64,000 nucleotides of DNA from Triticum aestivum (lineage: Eukaryota; Streptophyta; Magnoliopsida; Poales; Poaceae): positions 360,722,871 to 360,786,870 of the forward strand of contig NC_057808.1 of NCBI RefSeq assembly GCF_018294505.1. The letters are read 5' to 3'. Below the pieces are notes generated by a model that was given only the letters and a program-made list of their open reading frames with translations, was not told the origin of the DNA and searched no databases. Shown here in pieces: positions 43,439 through 55,450 of the stretch. Position 1 is the first letter of the stretch. Each line of letters begins with the position of its first letter. A program made the position numbers and the translations under genes.

Positions 43439-45147
43439 CGCGCGGCTCCCCGCTGCCGCCGCCGCCGCCGTCCCCACCGCGCCACTCCGCCCGGCGTCGC
43501 TGACCCCGCCGCCGTCGTCTCCCACCGGCGCCGTCCCGCTCCCTCTTCCCCGCGCCTCCTCCGGCCTCCTCTCCAACCCCGGCCAACTCGGACGATCCTC
43601 GTAGAGCGCGCCAGAATTGGATCGGGATAAGGTTGATCCGATTTTTCCTCCAAGTCCCGAAGTATTTTCACATTATGTGCTCATGTTCATCGCATCATAT
43701 CTCATAGGATACAGCTCCGTTTTGCGTGCATGATATATCGAAATGTTCGCCTCGATATGCTCTTCATTTTGTTACATTGTGCCATGTTCTTTTGAGTCCA
43801 TCTTGATGCCCAAATCTCTGGTGCAAGAGTGCTATATGATGTTTACTGCTGTTATTTATCAGAACTTGGTGATTTGTTATTTTTGTTGCAATTGATGTGT
43901 GCATCTTATGGGCATGAGCTCTACAGGTGTTTTGATCTATACCATGCCATCTTTCTAGAGGTGTATACCATGTATTTTGGTGATCTATGTGGTGACTAGA
44001 ACAAGCATGCAAACTAGGCTTCGTGATATTTTGTTGTCTGTTACTGCTGTTATTTTGTTGCCATGTATCCATGTGTCTACAGAGAGATCCATGCTCCTTT
44101 TGGTTATGTTCGGTAAGGATGTTTTGTAGATATAGTTGTGCTCTATTCATCCATGCCCCTGTTTGCAATTATGGAGTGACCTAGCATGTCTTAATCTTGC
44201 TCTAATTTTGCTATAAAATATTTCTGGCAGAATGTTAACATGATATTCAATTTTGCCAAGGTTGTTGTAGTTGATCCATACATGCCATGAACTTTCTCTT
44301 GCCATTTTTAGCTTCATAAACATGCCATCTTGCTGTAGGTATGCTTGTTTTGTCATGCATTGGTTTGTGATGAGTGAATCAAGCTCACCAATATGCCTTC
44401 ATAATTCTGTTAATGCCATGCTGTGTTTTCTGCTAGGTCTGAAACCTGTTAACGAAACTTGCTATGTTTACATGGGTGCCATCATATCTTCTGATCCTTT
44501 TTGGCTCATGGCCAGTAAGGGACTTTTGTTCTATGCATTTATTAGATTCATTCCATTCCTTGTTTTGCTATGTTAAGTCCCTGTAGCATGTGTTTTGCTT
44601 GCTCTGAACATTGCTACCTGATGCTGTTTCTGCCATGTCAAGTTGCTACCTGATGCTGTTTCTGCCATGTCCAGTAATTTCACTAAGTCTGTGAACCTGA
44701 TATCTTTTGCACTTTTGCCATGCTTGTTTGAGCCTGTTATGTTGTGATCTAGCCATAGCTCAGTGTTCATCTTTAGTCAAGCATCTCCTGTAGATTACTG
44801 CCATATGCTTTGTTGCTATGTTCGGTTACTGTAGCATAGCTACTTGATGTATTCTAAGTGCTATCATGCTGTTAATCGCAGAATCGTGTCATTCTTGTTT
44901 TGCTTGCCATTTGCAAACCGTGCATCCGTTTCCGGTGATCTTTATATTGATTTCGACCGAAATCATCTCATCTTTCCAGTGGAATACTTGGTTTGCCAAG
45001 TTACTGCCTTGTTCATCCTTTTTCTTCCGGAGCACGCTTATGCATCGCATTTCATATCTCGCATATCATGCATGTATTGCATCATGTTGCTTGTGCATTT
45101 CCCGTGATTGATTGTGGTTCCATTGCTTGTGTTCTTGCTGTGGGTAG

Positions 45148-45231
45148 AACCAGGAGACGAGTTCGTGAACGAGGAACTTGTTGAGTACGCTTACGAGGAT
45201 CAAGTTTTCGACAACTCTGAGAACCTTGCAG
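45148..45231 (+). other. Exon-like acidic segment A in the 3' LTR
   Basis: Identical to 22074-22157, including the AG before it and the GC-type donor after it. Confidence 0.45.
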
Positions 45232-45795
45232 GCAAGATGACCATACCCTCGAAATCACTTCTATCTTTGCTTTGCTAGTTGTTCGTTCTATTGCCATGTT
45301 GCGCTACCTACCACTTGCTATATCATACCTCCCATATTGCCATGTTAAGCCTCTAACCATCCTTTCCTAGCAAACCGATGTTTGGCTAAGTTACCGCTTT
45401 TGCTCAGCCCTTCTTATAGCATTGCTAGTTGCAGGTGAAGTTGAAGTTGGTTCCATGTTGGAACATGGATATTTTTTTGGAATATCACAATATCCCTTAT
45501 TTAATTAATGCATCTATATATTTGGTAAAGGTTGGAAGGCTCGGCCTTATGCCTAGTGTTTTGTTCCACTCTTGCCGCCCTAGTTTCCGTCATACCGGTA
45601 TTATGTTCCTTGAGTTTGCGTTCCTTACGCGGTTGAGTGATTAATGGGACCCCCTTGACAGTTCGCCTTGAATAGAACTCCTCCAGCAAGGCCCAACCTT
45701 GGTTTTACCATTTGCCACCTAAGCCTTTTTCCCTCGGGTTTTCGCGAGCCCGAGGGTCATCTTTATTTAAACCCCCGGGCCAGTGCTCCTCAGAG

Positions 45796-46828
45796 TGTTG
45801 GAAATATGCCCTAGAGGCAATAATAAATTGGTTATTATTATATTTCCTTGTTCATGATAATCGTTTATTATCCATGCTAAAATTGTATTGATAGGAAACT
45901 CATATACATGTGTGGATACATAGACAACACCATGTCCCTAGTAAGCCTCTAGTTGACTAGCTCGTTGATCAATAGATGGTTACGGTTTCCTGACCATGGA
46001 CATTGGATGTCGTTGATAACGGGATCACATCATTAGGAGAACGATGTGATGGACAAGACCCAATCCTAAGCCTAGCACAAGATCGTGTAGTTCGTCTGCT
46101 AAAGCTTTTCTAATGTCAGGTATCATTTCCTTAGACCATGAGATTGTGCAACTCCCGGATACCGTAGGAATGCTTTGTGTGTACCAAACGTCACAACGTA
46201 ACTGGGTGGCTATAAAGGTGAACTACAGGTATCTCCGAAAGTGTCTGTTGGGTGGCTATAAAGCTTTTCTATATGGGCCAAGGGCACCTGCCCCAAGAGG
46301 CCCATGCGCCAAGAGATAAGGGAAAGGGAGAGTCCTAAAGGGGGAAGGCACCTCCGAGGAAGGGCCAAGGCTGCGCCCCCCCCCCTCTCCCTTGGCCCTA
46401 TATATAGTGGGGGGAAGGGAGAGCAGCAACACTACAAGCCCTGGCGCCTCCCTCTCCCTCCCGTGACACCTCTTCCTCCCCGCTTGCGCTTGGCGAAGCC
46501 CCGCCGGGATCCCGCTACTTCCACCACCACGCTATCGTGCTGCTGGATCTCCATCAACCTCTCCTTCCCCCTTGCTGGATCAAGAAGGAGGAGACGTCGC
46601 TGCTCCGTATGTGTGTTGAACGCGGAGGTGCCGTCCGTTCGGCGCTAGGATCATCGGTGATTTGGATCAGGACGAGTACGACTCCATCAACCCCGTTCTC
46701 TTGAACGCTTCCGCTCGCGATCTACAAGGGTATGTAGATGCACTCCTCTCCCTCGTTTCTAGATGACTCCATAGATTGATCTTGGTGACACGTAGGAAAA
46801 TATTGAATTATTGCTACGTTCCCCAACA
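45796..46828 (+). repeat. Left LTR of the Copia element, internally deleted
   Basis: 1033 bp against 1714 bp for the right copy. About 660 bp are missing around 46250-46270, replaced by about 20 bp of filler (GGGTGGCTATAAAGCTTTTC) that copies nearby LTR sequence. A further deletion of about 48 bp lies near 46360 between short GAGG matches. Confidence 0.9.
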
Positions 46829-47782
46829 GTGGCATCATGAGCCAGGTTTATGCGTAGATTCTATGCACGAGTAGAACACAAAGTAGTTGTGGGCGATGAT
46901 TTGTTCAATTTGCTTACCGTTACTAGTCTTATCTTGATTCGGCGGCATTGTGGGATGAAGCGGCCCGGACCGACCTTACACGTACTCTTACGTGAGACAG
47001 GTTCCACCGACTGATATGCACTTGATGCATAAGGTGGCTAGCGGGTGTCTATCTCTCCCACTTTAGTCAGATCGGATTCGATGAAGAGGGTCCTTATGAA
47101 GGGTAAATAGCAATTGGCATATCACCGTTGTGGCTTTTGCGTAGGTAAGAAACGTTCTTGCTAGAAACCCATAGCAGCCACGTAAAACATGCAACAACAA
47201 TTAGAGGACGTCTAACTTGTTTTTGCAGGGTATGCTATGTGATGTGATATGGCCAAAACGATGTGATGAATTATATATGTGATGTATGAGATTGATCATG
47301 TTCTTGTAATAGGAATCACGACTTGCATGTCGATGAGTATGACAACCGGCAGGAGCCATAGGAGTTGTCTTAATTTATTATGACCTGTGTGTCAATGAAA
47401 ACGCCATGTAATTACTTTACTTTATTGCTAACCGTTAGCCATAGTAGTAGAAGTAATAGTTGGCGAGACAACTTCATGAAGACACGATGATGGAGATCAT
47501 GGTGTCATGCCGGTGACGAAGGTGATCATGCCGTGCCTTAAAGATGGAGATCAAAAGGCGCAAGATGATATTGGCCATATCATGTCACTTTATGATTTGC
47601 ATGTGATGTTTGTCATGTTTACATCTTATTTGCTTAGAACGACGGTAGCATAAATAAGATGATCCCTCACTAAAATTTCAAGAGATGTGTTCCCCCTAAC
47701 TGTGCACCGTTGCGAAGGTTCGTTGTTTCGAAGCACCACGTGATGATCGGGTGTGATAGATTCTAATGTTCACATACAACGG

Positions 47783-47886
47783 GTGTTGACGAGCCTAGCA
47801 TGTACAGACATGGCCTCGGAACACAAGCAAAACACTTAGGTTGACTTGACGAGCCTTGCATGTACAGACATGGCCTCGGAACACAA
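47783..47886. repeat. 56-bp tandem duplication in the Copia leader
   Basis: TTGACGAGCCTAGCATGTAC with AGACATGGCCTCGGAACACA occurs at about 47786 and again at about 47842 (AGCCTTGC in the second copy). Confidence 0.8.
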
Positions 47887-49425
47887 GAGATCGAAAGGTC
47901 GAACATGAGTCGTATAGTAGATGCGATCAACATGGAGATGTTCACCGATGATGACTAGTCCGTCTCACGTGATGATCGGACACGGCCTAGTTTGACTCGG
48001 ATCATTATCACTTAGATGACTAGAGGGATGTCTATCTAAGTGGGAGTTCATTAAATAATTTGATTAGATGAACTTAATTATCATGAACATAGTCAAAAGG
48101 TATTTGCAAATTATGTCGTAGCTTACGCTTTAGTTCTACTAAGATATGTTCCTAGAGAAAATTTAGTTGAAAGTTGATAGTAGCAATTATGCGGACTGGG
48201 TCCGTAAACTGAGGATTGTCCTCATTGCTGCACAGAAGGCTTATGTCCTTAATGCACCGCTCGGTATGCTGAACCTCGAGCGTCGTTTGTGGATGTTGTG
48301 AACATCTGACATACAAGTTTTGATGACTACGTGATAGTTCAGTGCGTAATGTTAAAACGGTATAGAATTGAGGCACCGAAGACGTTTTGAAACGCCGCAG
48401 AACATATGAGATGTTCCAAAGACTAAAATTGGTATTTCAGACTAGTGCCCATGTCAAGAGGTATAAGACCTCTGACAAGTTTCTTAAGCCTGCAAACTAA
48501 GGGAGAAAAGCTCAATCGTTGAGCGTGTGCTCAGATTGTCTGAGTACTACAATTGCTTGAATCGAGTGGGAGTTAATCTTCCAGATGAGACAGTGATGGT
48601 TCTCCATAGTCACTGCCACCAAGCTATTAGAGCTTCGTGATGAACTATAACATATCAGGGATAGACATGATGATCCTTGAGCAACTCGCGATGTTTGACA
48701 CCGCGAAAGTAGAAATCAAGTAGGAGCATCAATTGTTGATGGTTAGTAAAACCACTAGTTTCAAGAAGGGCAAGGGAAAGAAGGGATACTTCATGAAACG
48801 GCAAATCAGTTGCTGCTCTAGTGAAGAAACCCAAGGTTGAACCCAAACCCGAGACTAAGTGCTTCTGTAATGAGGGGAACGGTCACTGAAGCAGAACTAC
48901 CCTAGATACTTGGTATATGAGAAGGTAGGCAAGGTCAACAGAAGTATATTGGATATACATTATATTAATGTGTACTTTACTAGTACTCCTAGTAGCACTA
49001 GCGTATAAGATACCAGTTCGGTTGCTAAGTGTTGGTAACTCGAAATAAAAGGCTACGGAATAAACGGAGACTAGCTAAAGGTGAGATGACGATATGTGTT
49101 GGAAGTGTTTCCAAGGTTGATGTGATCAAGCATCGCATGCTCCCTCTACCATCGAGATTGGTGTTAAACCTAAATAATTGTTATTTGGTGTTTGCGTTGA
49201 GCATAGACATGATTGGATTATGTTTATCGCAATACGGTTATTCATTTAAGGAGAATAATGGTTACTCTGTTTATTTGAATAATAACTTCAATGGTCTTGC
49301 ACCTAAAATAAATGGTTTATTGAATCTCGATCGTAGTCATACACATGATCATGCCAAAAGATATAAGATAGTAATGATAGTACCACATACTTGTGGCACT
49401 GCTATTTGAGTCATATTGGGATAAA

Positions 49426-49590
49426 ACGCATGAAGAAGCTCCATGTTGATGGATCTTTGGACTCACTCGTTTTTGAAAAGATTGAGACATGCGAACCATG
49501 TCTATTGGTATATATGCATGAAGAAACTCCATGCAGATGGATCGTTTGGACTCACTTGATTTTGAATCACTTGAAACATGCAAATCATAC
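49426..49590. repeat. About 88-bp tandem duplication in the pre-integrase region
   Basis: GCATGAAGAAGCTCCATGTT through GACATGCGAACCATG is repeated, diverged, from 49516 (GCATGAAGAAACTCCATGCA). The second copy disrupts the polyprotein. Confidence 0.65.
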
Positions 49591-52021
49591 CACATGGGCA
49601 AGATGACTGAAAGGCCTCGTTTTCAGTAAGATGGAACAAGAGAGCAACTTGTTGGAAGTAATACATTTGATGTGTGCAATCCAAAGAGTGCTGGGGCACG
49701 CAGTGGATATCGTTATGTTCTTACTTCACAGATGACTTGAGTAGATGCTGAGTATATTTACTTGATGAAACACAAGTCTGAATTATTGAAAGGTTCAAGT
49801 AATTTCAGAGTGAAGTTGAAGATCGTCGTGACAAGAGGATAAAATGTCTATAATGTGATCATAGAGATGAATATCTGAGTTACGAGTTTGGCACACAATT
49901 GAGACATTGTGGAAATTGTTTCACAACTAATACCGCCTGGAACACCATAGTGTGATGGTGTGTCCGAACATCATAACTGCACCCTATTGGATATGGTGCA
50001 TACCATGATGTCTTTTATCGAATTACCACTATCGTTTATGGGTTAGGCATTAGAGACAACCGCATTCACTTTAAATAGGGCACCACGCAATTCCGTTGAG
50101 ATGACACCGTATGAAATTTGGTTTAGAGAAACCTAAGCTGTCGTTTATTAAAAGTTTGGGGCTGCGACGCTTATGTGAAAAAGTTTTAGGCTGATAAGCT
50201 CAAACCCAAAGCGGATAAATGCATCTTCATAGAATACCCAAAACAGTTGGGTATACCTCCTATTTCAGATCTAGAAGCAAAAGTGATTGTTTCTAGAAAC
50301 GGGTCCTTTCTCGAGGAAAAGTTTCTCTTGAAAGAATTGAGTGGGAGGATGGTGGAGACTTGATGAGGTTATTGAACCGTCACTTCAACTAGTGTGTAGC
50401 AGGGCACAAGAAGTTGTTCCTGTGGCACCTACACCAATTGAAGTGGAAGCTTATGATAGTGATCATGAAACTTCGGATCAAGTCACTACCAAACCTCGTA
50501 GGTCGACAAGGATGCGTACTACTTCAGAGTGGTACGTAATCCTGTCTTAGAAGTCATGTTGCTAGACAACAATGAACCTACGAGCTATGGAGAAGCGATG
50601 GTGGGCCCGGATTCCGACGAATGGCTCGAGGCCATAAAATCCGAGAGAGGATCCATGTATAAAAACAAAGTGTAGACTTTGGAAGAACTACTTGATGGTC
50701 GTAAGGCTGTTGTGTGCAGATGGATTTTAAAAGGAAGACAGACAATGATGGTAAGTGTCACCATTAAGAAAGCTCGCCTTGTCGTTAAGATGTTTTCCGA
50801 CAAGTTCAAGGAGTTGACTGCGATGAGACTTTCTCACTCGTAGCGATGCTAAGAGTCTGTTGGAATTATATTAGCAGTTACTGCATTATTTATGAAATCT
50901 TGTAGATAGGATGTCAAAACATTGTTTCCTCGATGATTTTCTTGAGTAAAGGTTGTATGTGATACAACTAGAAGGTTTTGTCAACCCTGAAAGATGCTAA
51001 CAAGTATGCAAAGCTCCAGCAATCCTTCTAAGGATTGGCGTAAGCATCTCGGAGTTGGAATGTACGCTTTGATGAGATGATCAAAGATTTTGGGTTTATA
51101 CAAAGTTTATGAGAAACTTGTATTTCCAAAGAAGTGAGTGGGAGCACTATAGAATTTTTGATGAGTATATGTTGTTAACATATTGGTGATCAGAAATGAT
51201 GTAGAATTTCTGGAAAGCATACAGGGTTATTTGAAAAGTGTTTTTCAATGGAAAACCTGGATTAAGCTACTTGAACATTGAGCATCAAGATCTATAAGGA
51301 TAGATCAAAAACGCTTAATAGTACTTTCAAATGAATACATACCGTGACAAGATTTTGAAGGAGTTCAAAATAGATCAGCAAAGAAGGAGTTCTTGGCTGT
51401 GTTACAAGGTGTGAGTATTGAGTAAGACTCAAGACCTGACCACGGCAGAAGAGAGAAAGGACGAAGGTCGTCCCCTATGCTTTAGACGTAGGCTCTACAG
51501 TATGCTATGCTATGTACCGCACCTGAAGTGTGCCTTGCCATGAGTTAGTCAAGGGGTACAATCGTGATCCGGGAATGGATCACATGACAGCGGTCAAATA
51601 TCCTTAGTAACTAGTGGACTAAGGAATTTTCTCGATTATGGATGTGGTAAAAGAGTTCGTCGTAAAGGGTTACGACGATGCAAACTTTGACACTAATCCG
51701 GATGACTCTGAGTAGTAAACTGGATTCGTATAGTAGAGCAGTTATTTGGAACAGCTCCAAGTAGCGCGTGGCAGCTTCATCTACAAGATGACATAGAGAT
51801 TTTTAAAGCTCACACGGATCTGAATGTTGCAGACTCGTTGACTAAAACCTCTCTCGTAAGCATAACATGATCAAACCCTAGAGTGTTAATCACATGGTGA
51901 TGTGAACTAGATTATTGACTCTAGTAAACTGTTGGGTATTAGTCACATGGCGATGTGAACTTTGAGTGTTAATCACATGGTCATGTGAACTAGATTATTG
52001 ACTCTAGTGCAAGTGGGAGAC

Positions 52022-53735
52022 TGTTGGAAATATGCCCTAGAGACAATAATAAATTGGTTATTATTATATTTCCTTGTTCATGATAATCGTTTATTATCCA
52101 TGCTAAAATTGTATTGATAGGAAACTCAGATACATGTGTGGATACATAGACAACACGATGTCCCTAGTAAGCCTCTAGTTGACTAGCTCGTTGATCAATA
52201 GATGGTTACGGTTTCCTGACCATGGACATTGGATGTCGTTGATAACGGGATCACATCATTAGGAGAATGATGTGATGGACAAGACCCAATCCTAAGCCTA
52301 GCACAAGATCGTGTAGTTCGTCTGCTAAAGCTTTTCTAATGTCAAGTATCATTTCCTTAGACCATGAGATTGTGCAACTCCCGGATACCGTAGGAATGCT
52401 TTGGGTGTACCAAACGTCACAACGTAACTGGGTGGCTATAAAGGTGCACTACAGGTATCTCCGAAAGTGTCTGTTTGGTTGGCATGAATCGAGACTGGGA
52501 TTTGTCACTCCGTATGATGGAGAGGTATCTCTGGGCCCACTCGGTAATGCATCATCATAATGAGCTCAATGTGACTAAGGAGTTAGTCACGGGATCATGC
52601 GTTACGGAACGAGTAAAGAGACTTGCCGGTAACGAGATTGAACAAGGTATTGGGATACCGACGATCGAATCTCGTGCAAGTAATATACTGATTGACAAAG
52701 GGAATTGTATACGGGATTGATTGAATCCTCGACATCGTGGTTCATCCGATGAGATCATCGTGGAACATGTGGGAGCCAATATGGGTATCCAGATCCCGCT
52801 ATTGGTTATTGGCCGGAGAGGTGTCTCGGTCATGTCTACATGTCTCCCGAACCCGTAGGGTCTACACACTTAAGGTTCGGTGACGCTAGGGTTATAGAGA
52901 TATTAGTATGCGGTAACCCGAAAGTTGTTCGGAGTCCCGGATGAGATCCCGGACGTCACGAGGAGTTCTGGAATGGTCCGGAGGTACAGATTTATATATG
53001 GGAAGTCTTATTTTGGTCGCCGGAAATGTTTCGCGCATTATCGGTATTGTACCGGGAGTGCCGAAAGGGGTCCGGGGGTCCACCAGCCCCGGGGGGCCAC
53101 ATGGGCTGTAGGGGTGTGCGCCTTGGCCTATATGGGCCAAGGGCACCAGCCCCAAGAGGCCCATGCGCCAAGAGATAAGGGAAAGGGAGAGTCCTAAAGG
53201 GGGAAGGCACCTCCGAGGTGCCTTGGGGAGGATGGACTCCTCCCTGGCCGCACCCTTCCTTGGAGGAAGGGCCAAGGCTGCGCCCCCCCCCCCTATCCCT
53301 TGGCCCTATATATAGTGGGGGGAAGGGAGGGCAGAAACACTACAAGCCCTGGCGCCTCCCTCTCCCTCCCGTGACACCTCTTCCTCCCCGCTTGCGCTTG
53401 GCGAAGCCCTGCCGGGATCCCGCTACTTCCACCACCATGCCGTCGTGCTGCTGGATCTCCATCAACCTCTCCTTCCCCTTGCTGAATCAAGAAGGAGGAG
53501 ACGTCGCTGCTCCGTACGTGTGTTGAACGCGGAGGTACCGTCCGTTCGGCGCTAGGATCATCGGTGATTTGGATCACGACGAGTACGACTCCATCAACCC
53601 TGTTCTCTTGAACGCTTCCGCTTGCGATCTACAAGGATATGTAGATGCACTCCTCTCCCTCGTTGCTAGATGACTCCATAGATTGATCTTGGTGACACGT
53701 AGGAAAATTTTGAATTATTGCTACGTTCCCCAACA
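52022..53735 (+). repeat. Right LTR of the Copia element, full length
   Basis: 1714 bp, from TGTTGGAAATATG to CCCCAACA. It holds a TATATATAG segment near 53308, in the position of the known family promoter, and a CT-rich leader. Confidence 0.93.
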
Positions 53736-53740
53736 CTGAG

Positions 53741-54795
53741 TATTGGTCCAACCTGTCAGTCGCCGGTGGCCACCAGGTGCAACTCTAGGCTCGCCTATCG
53801 GAAGCTTGGACAATCCGGTGTGCCCTGAGAACGAGATATGTGCAGCTCCTATCGGGATTTATCAGCACATTCGGGCGGCTTTGCTAGTCTTGTTTTACCA
53901 TTGTCGAAATGTCTTGTAAACCGGGATTCCGAGACTGATCGGGTGTTCCCGGGAGAAGGTTTATCCTTCGTTGACCGTGAGAGCTTATAATGGGCTAAGT
54001 TGGGACACCCCTGCAGGGTATTATCTTTCGAAAGCCGTGCCTGCGGTTATGAGGCAGATGGGAATTTGTTAATGTCCGGTTGTAGAGAACTTGGCACTTG
54101 ACTTAATTAAAATACATCAACCGTGTGTGTGGTCGTGATGGTCTCTTCTCGGCGGAGTCCGGGAGGTGAACACGGTTGGAGTTATGAATGAACGTAAGTA
54201 GTTTCAGGATCACTTCTTGATCATTTCTAGCTTCGCGACCGTTGCGTTGCTTCTCTTCTCGCTCTCTTTTGCGTATGTTAGCCACCATATATGCTTAGTG
54301 CTTGCTGCCGCTCCACCTCATTACACCATCCTTTCCTATAAGCTTAAATAGTCTTGATCTCGCGGGTGTGAGATTGCTGAGTCCTCGTGACTCACAGATT
54401 CTACCAAAATAGTTGCAGGTGTCGATGATACTAGTGCAGATGATGCAACCGAGCTCAAGTGGGAGTTCGACGAGGAACATGGCCATTACTATGTTTCGTT
54501 TCCTGATGATCAGTAGTGGAGCCCAGTTGGGACGATCGGGGATCTAGCATTTGGGGTTATCTTATTTTCATTTGGATTTGACCGTAGTCGGTCTATGTGT
54601 GGATTTTGGTTGATGTATGAATTATTTATGTATTGTGTGAAGTGGCGATTCTAAGCCAACTCTCGTTATCCCATTCTTGTTCATTACATGGGATTGTGTG
54701 AAGATGACCCTTCTTGCGACAATACCTACAATGCGGTTATGCCTCTAAGTCGTGCCTCGACACGTGGGAGATATAGCCGCATCGTGGGCGTTACA
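53741..54795 (+). repeat. 3' LTR of the chromovirus, second part
   Basis: The LTR resumes after the Copia element and ends GTGGGCGTTACA at 54795, next to the TCAAC duplication. Confidence 0.92.
54419..54516 (+). other. Exon-like acidic segment C in the 3' LTR
   Basis: Encodes the same residues as 36559-36656 with five synonymous third-position differences (GAC/GAT, ACC/ACT, ACA/ACC, GAA/GAG, GGT/GGC) and ends in TAG. Confidence 0.5.
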
Positions 54796-54800
54796 TCAAC

Positions 54801-55299
54801 CCCCTTGAATGCGATCTGATCCCCGTCAGCCTCAACTTCATTAACGGTATGTTCTGGGTCGGCATGAACACGTCTTGGATGGTGCTCGTCGACAGTCGCG
54901 ACAGTTGGATGCTCGTGGAGGTCTACACCCGGCTATTGATCCCCCTTCCTTCGATTAACACTGCACTGCTTTGGCACCGCGGCCCAGAATACTCGGAATC
55001 TTACATTAGCCAACATGATACCAAGTTTGATTTGCTCAAGGTTGTAATCTTCCAAGTGCCCACAAGATCTGCGAATTATAAAGACTTCAGGCTAATTGCG
55101 TTCTTCAACCGCGGTCTCGCCTATCTGACAGGTCACTGCGGTAAGTGGATAAATCTACACGTCCATCACAGGATCATACATCCTCCATGGTTCTCTGATG
55201 CCATCGAACACAAGGGCTTCATTTACGTTGTCGACTCCTTCTATGGCTGGACATATTGCTGGCCTACTCCAGTCATCGCTACAAACGGTTGTTACAGCA
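54801..55299 (+). pseudogene. F-box/DUF295 gene, second part (continuation of exon 1)
   Basis: Directly after the TCAAC duplication the F-box gene resumes in frame with PLECDLIPVSLNFINGMFW, then a DUF295/KIB-type propeller pattern (TSWMVLVDSRDSWMLVEVY, FRLIAFFNRGLAYLTG, GFIYVVDSFYG). The likely donor is GTATGT at 55300. It is in phase with the acceptor GTAG at 55447-55450, giving an intron of about 150 bp. Without the retrotransposon this and 18776-19027 form one exon. Confidence 0.8.
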
Positions 55300-55450
55300 G
55301 TATGTTACTTTCCTGTGATATCATGATGACTTGCTTATATTACTGTCAACATTTGCTGAAAAAATATTCATGCTCATAACATGCTGTTCTTAAGATTGAC
55401 TAAATCAAGAGCCCTTTTTTATTTGACTCCAACTTGATATGATGTTGTAG

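Larger units (their letters stand above)
42330..45795 (+). repeat. 3' LTR of the chromovirus, first part
   Basis: It starts TGTAACACCCCGGTTG and is homologous to 19028-22577 and the first bases of the second part of the 5' LTR. It is interrupted at 45796 by the Angela-type element. From about 44117 to 45374 it is practically identical to the 5' copy, while the rest differs by a few percent. Confidence 0.92.
46829..52021 (+). pseudogene. Degenerate gag-pol of the Copia element
   Basis: No long frame survives, but the fragments are in Copia order. There is a gag remnant near 48170-48260 (NYADWVRKLRIVL) and a pre-integrase motif near 49398-49500 (HIGIKRMKKLHVDGSLDSLV). Integrase pieces lie at about 49690-50340. 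Reverse transcriptase pieces lie near 50597-50800 (GPDSDEWLEAIKSERGSMYK, then VVCRWILKG). RNase H remnants lie near 51640-51860. Stops and small indels are frequent. The intact family encodes one polyprotein; this copy depends on others to move. Confidence 0.85.
45796..53735 (+). mobile_element. Angela/WIS/BARE1-type Ty1/Copia retrotransposon, decayed
   Basis: It starts TGTTGGAAATATGCCCTAG and ends ACGTTCCCCAACA, the hallmark ends of this Triticeae family. Flanking 5-bp sites are CAGAG at 45791-45795 and CTGAG at 53736-53740, a duplication with one change. The left LTR is 45796-46828 (shortened) and the right 52022-53735. A primer-site-like TGGCATCATGAGCCAGG follows the left LTR, and an AAGTGGGAG purine tract precedes the right one. 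The polyprotein is destroyed by many stops and indels. It lies in the 3' LTR of the chromovirus. Confidence 0.95.
19028..54795 (+). mobile_element. Ty3/Gypsy chromovirus-type retrotransposon with two nested insertions
   Basis: This element starts TATAACACCCC (ancestrally TGTAACACCCC, as kept at 42330) and ends GGGCGTTACA. It is flanked by the 5-bp duplication TCAAC at 19023-19027 and 54796-54800. It has two LTRs of over 4 kb, a primer-binding site, and one gag-pol frame with a chromodomain-like C-terminus. The 5' LTR is interrupted by a Tat-type element and the 3' LTR by an Angela-type element. Without the insertions it would be about 14.7 kb. It lies in coding sequence of an F-box gene, in the same orientation as that gene. 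Confidence 0.93.

Noticed and set aside
42790..43671. Long ORFs across the second gap
   Set aside because: Same artefact as at the first gap; no contiguous coding evidence.
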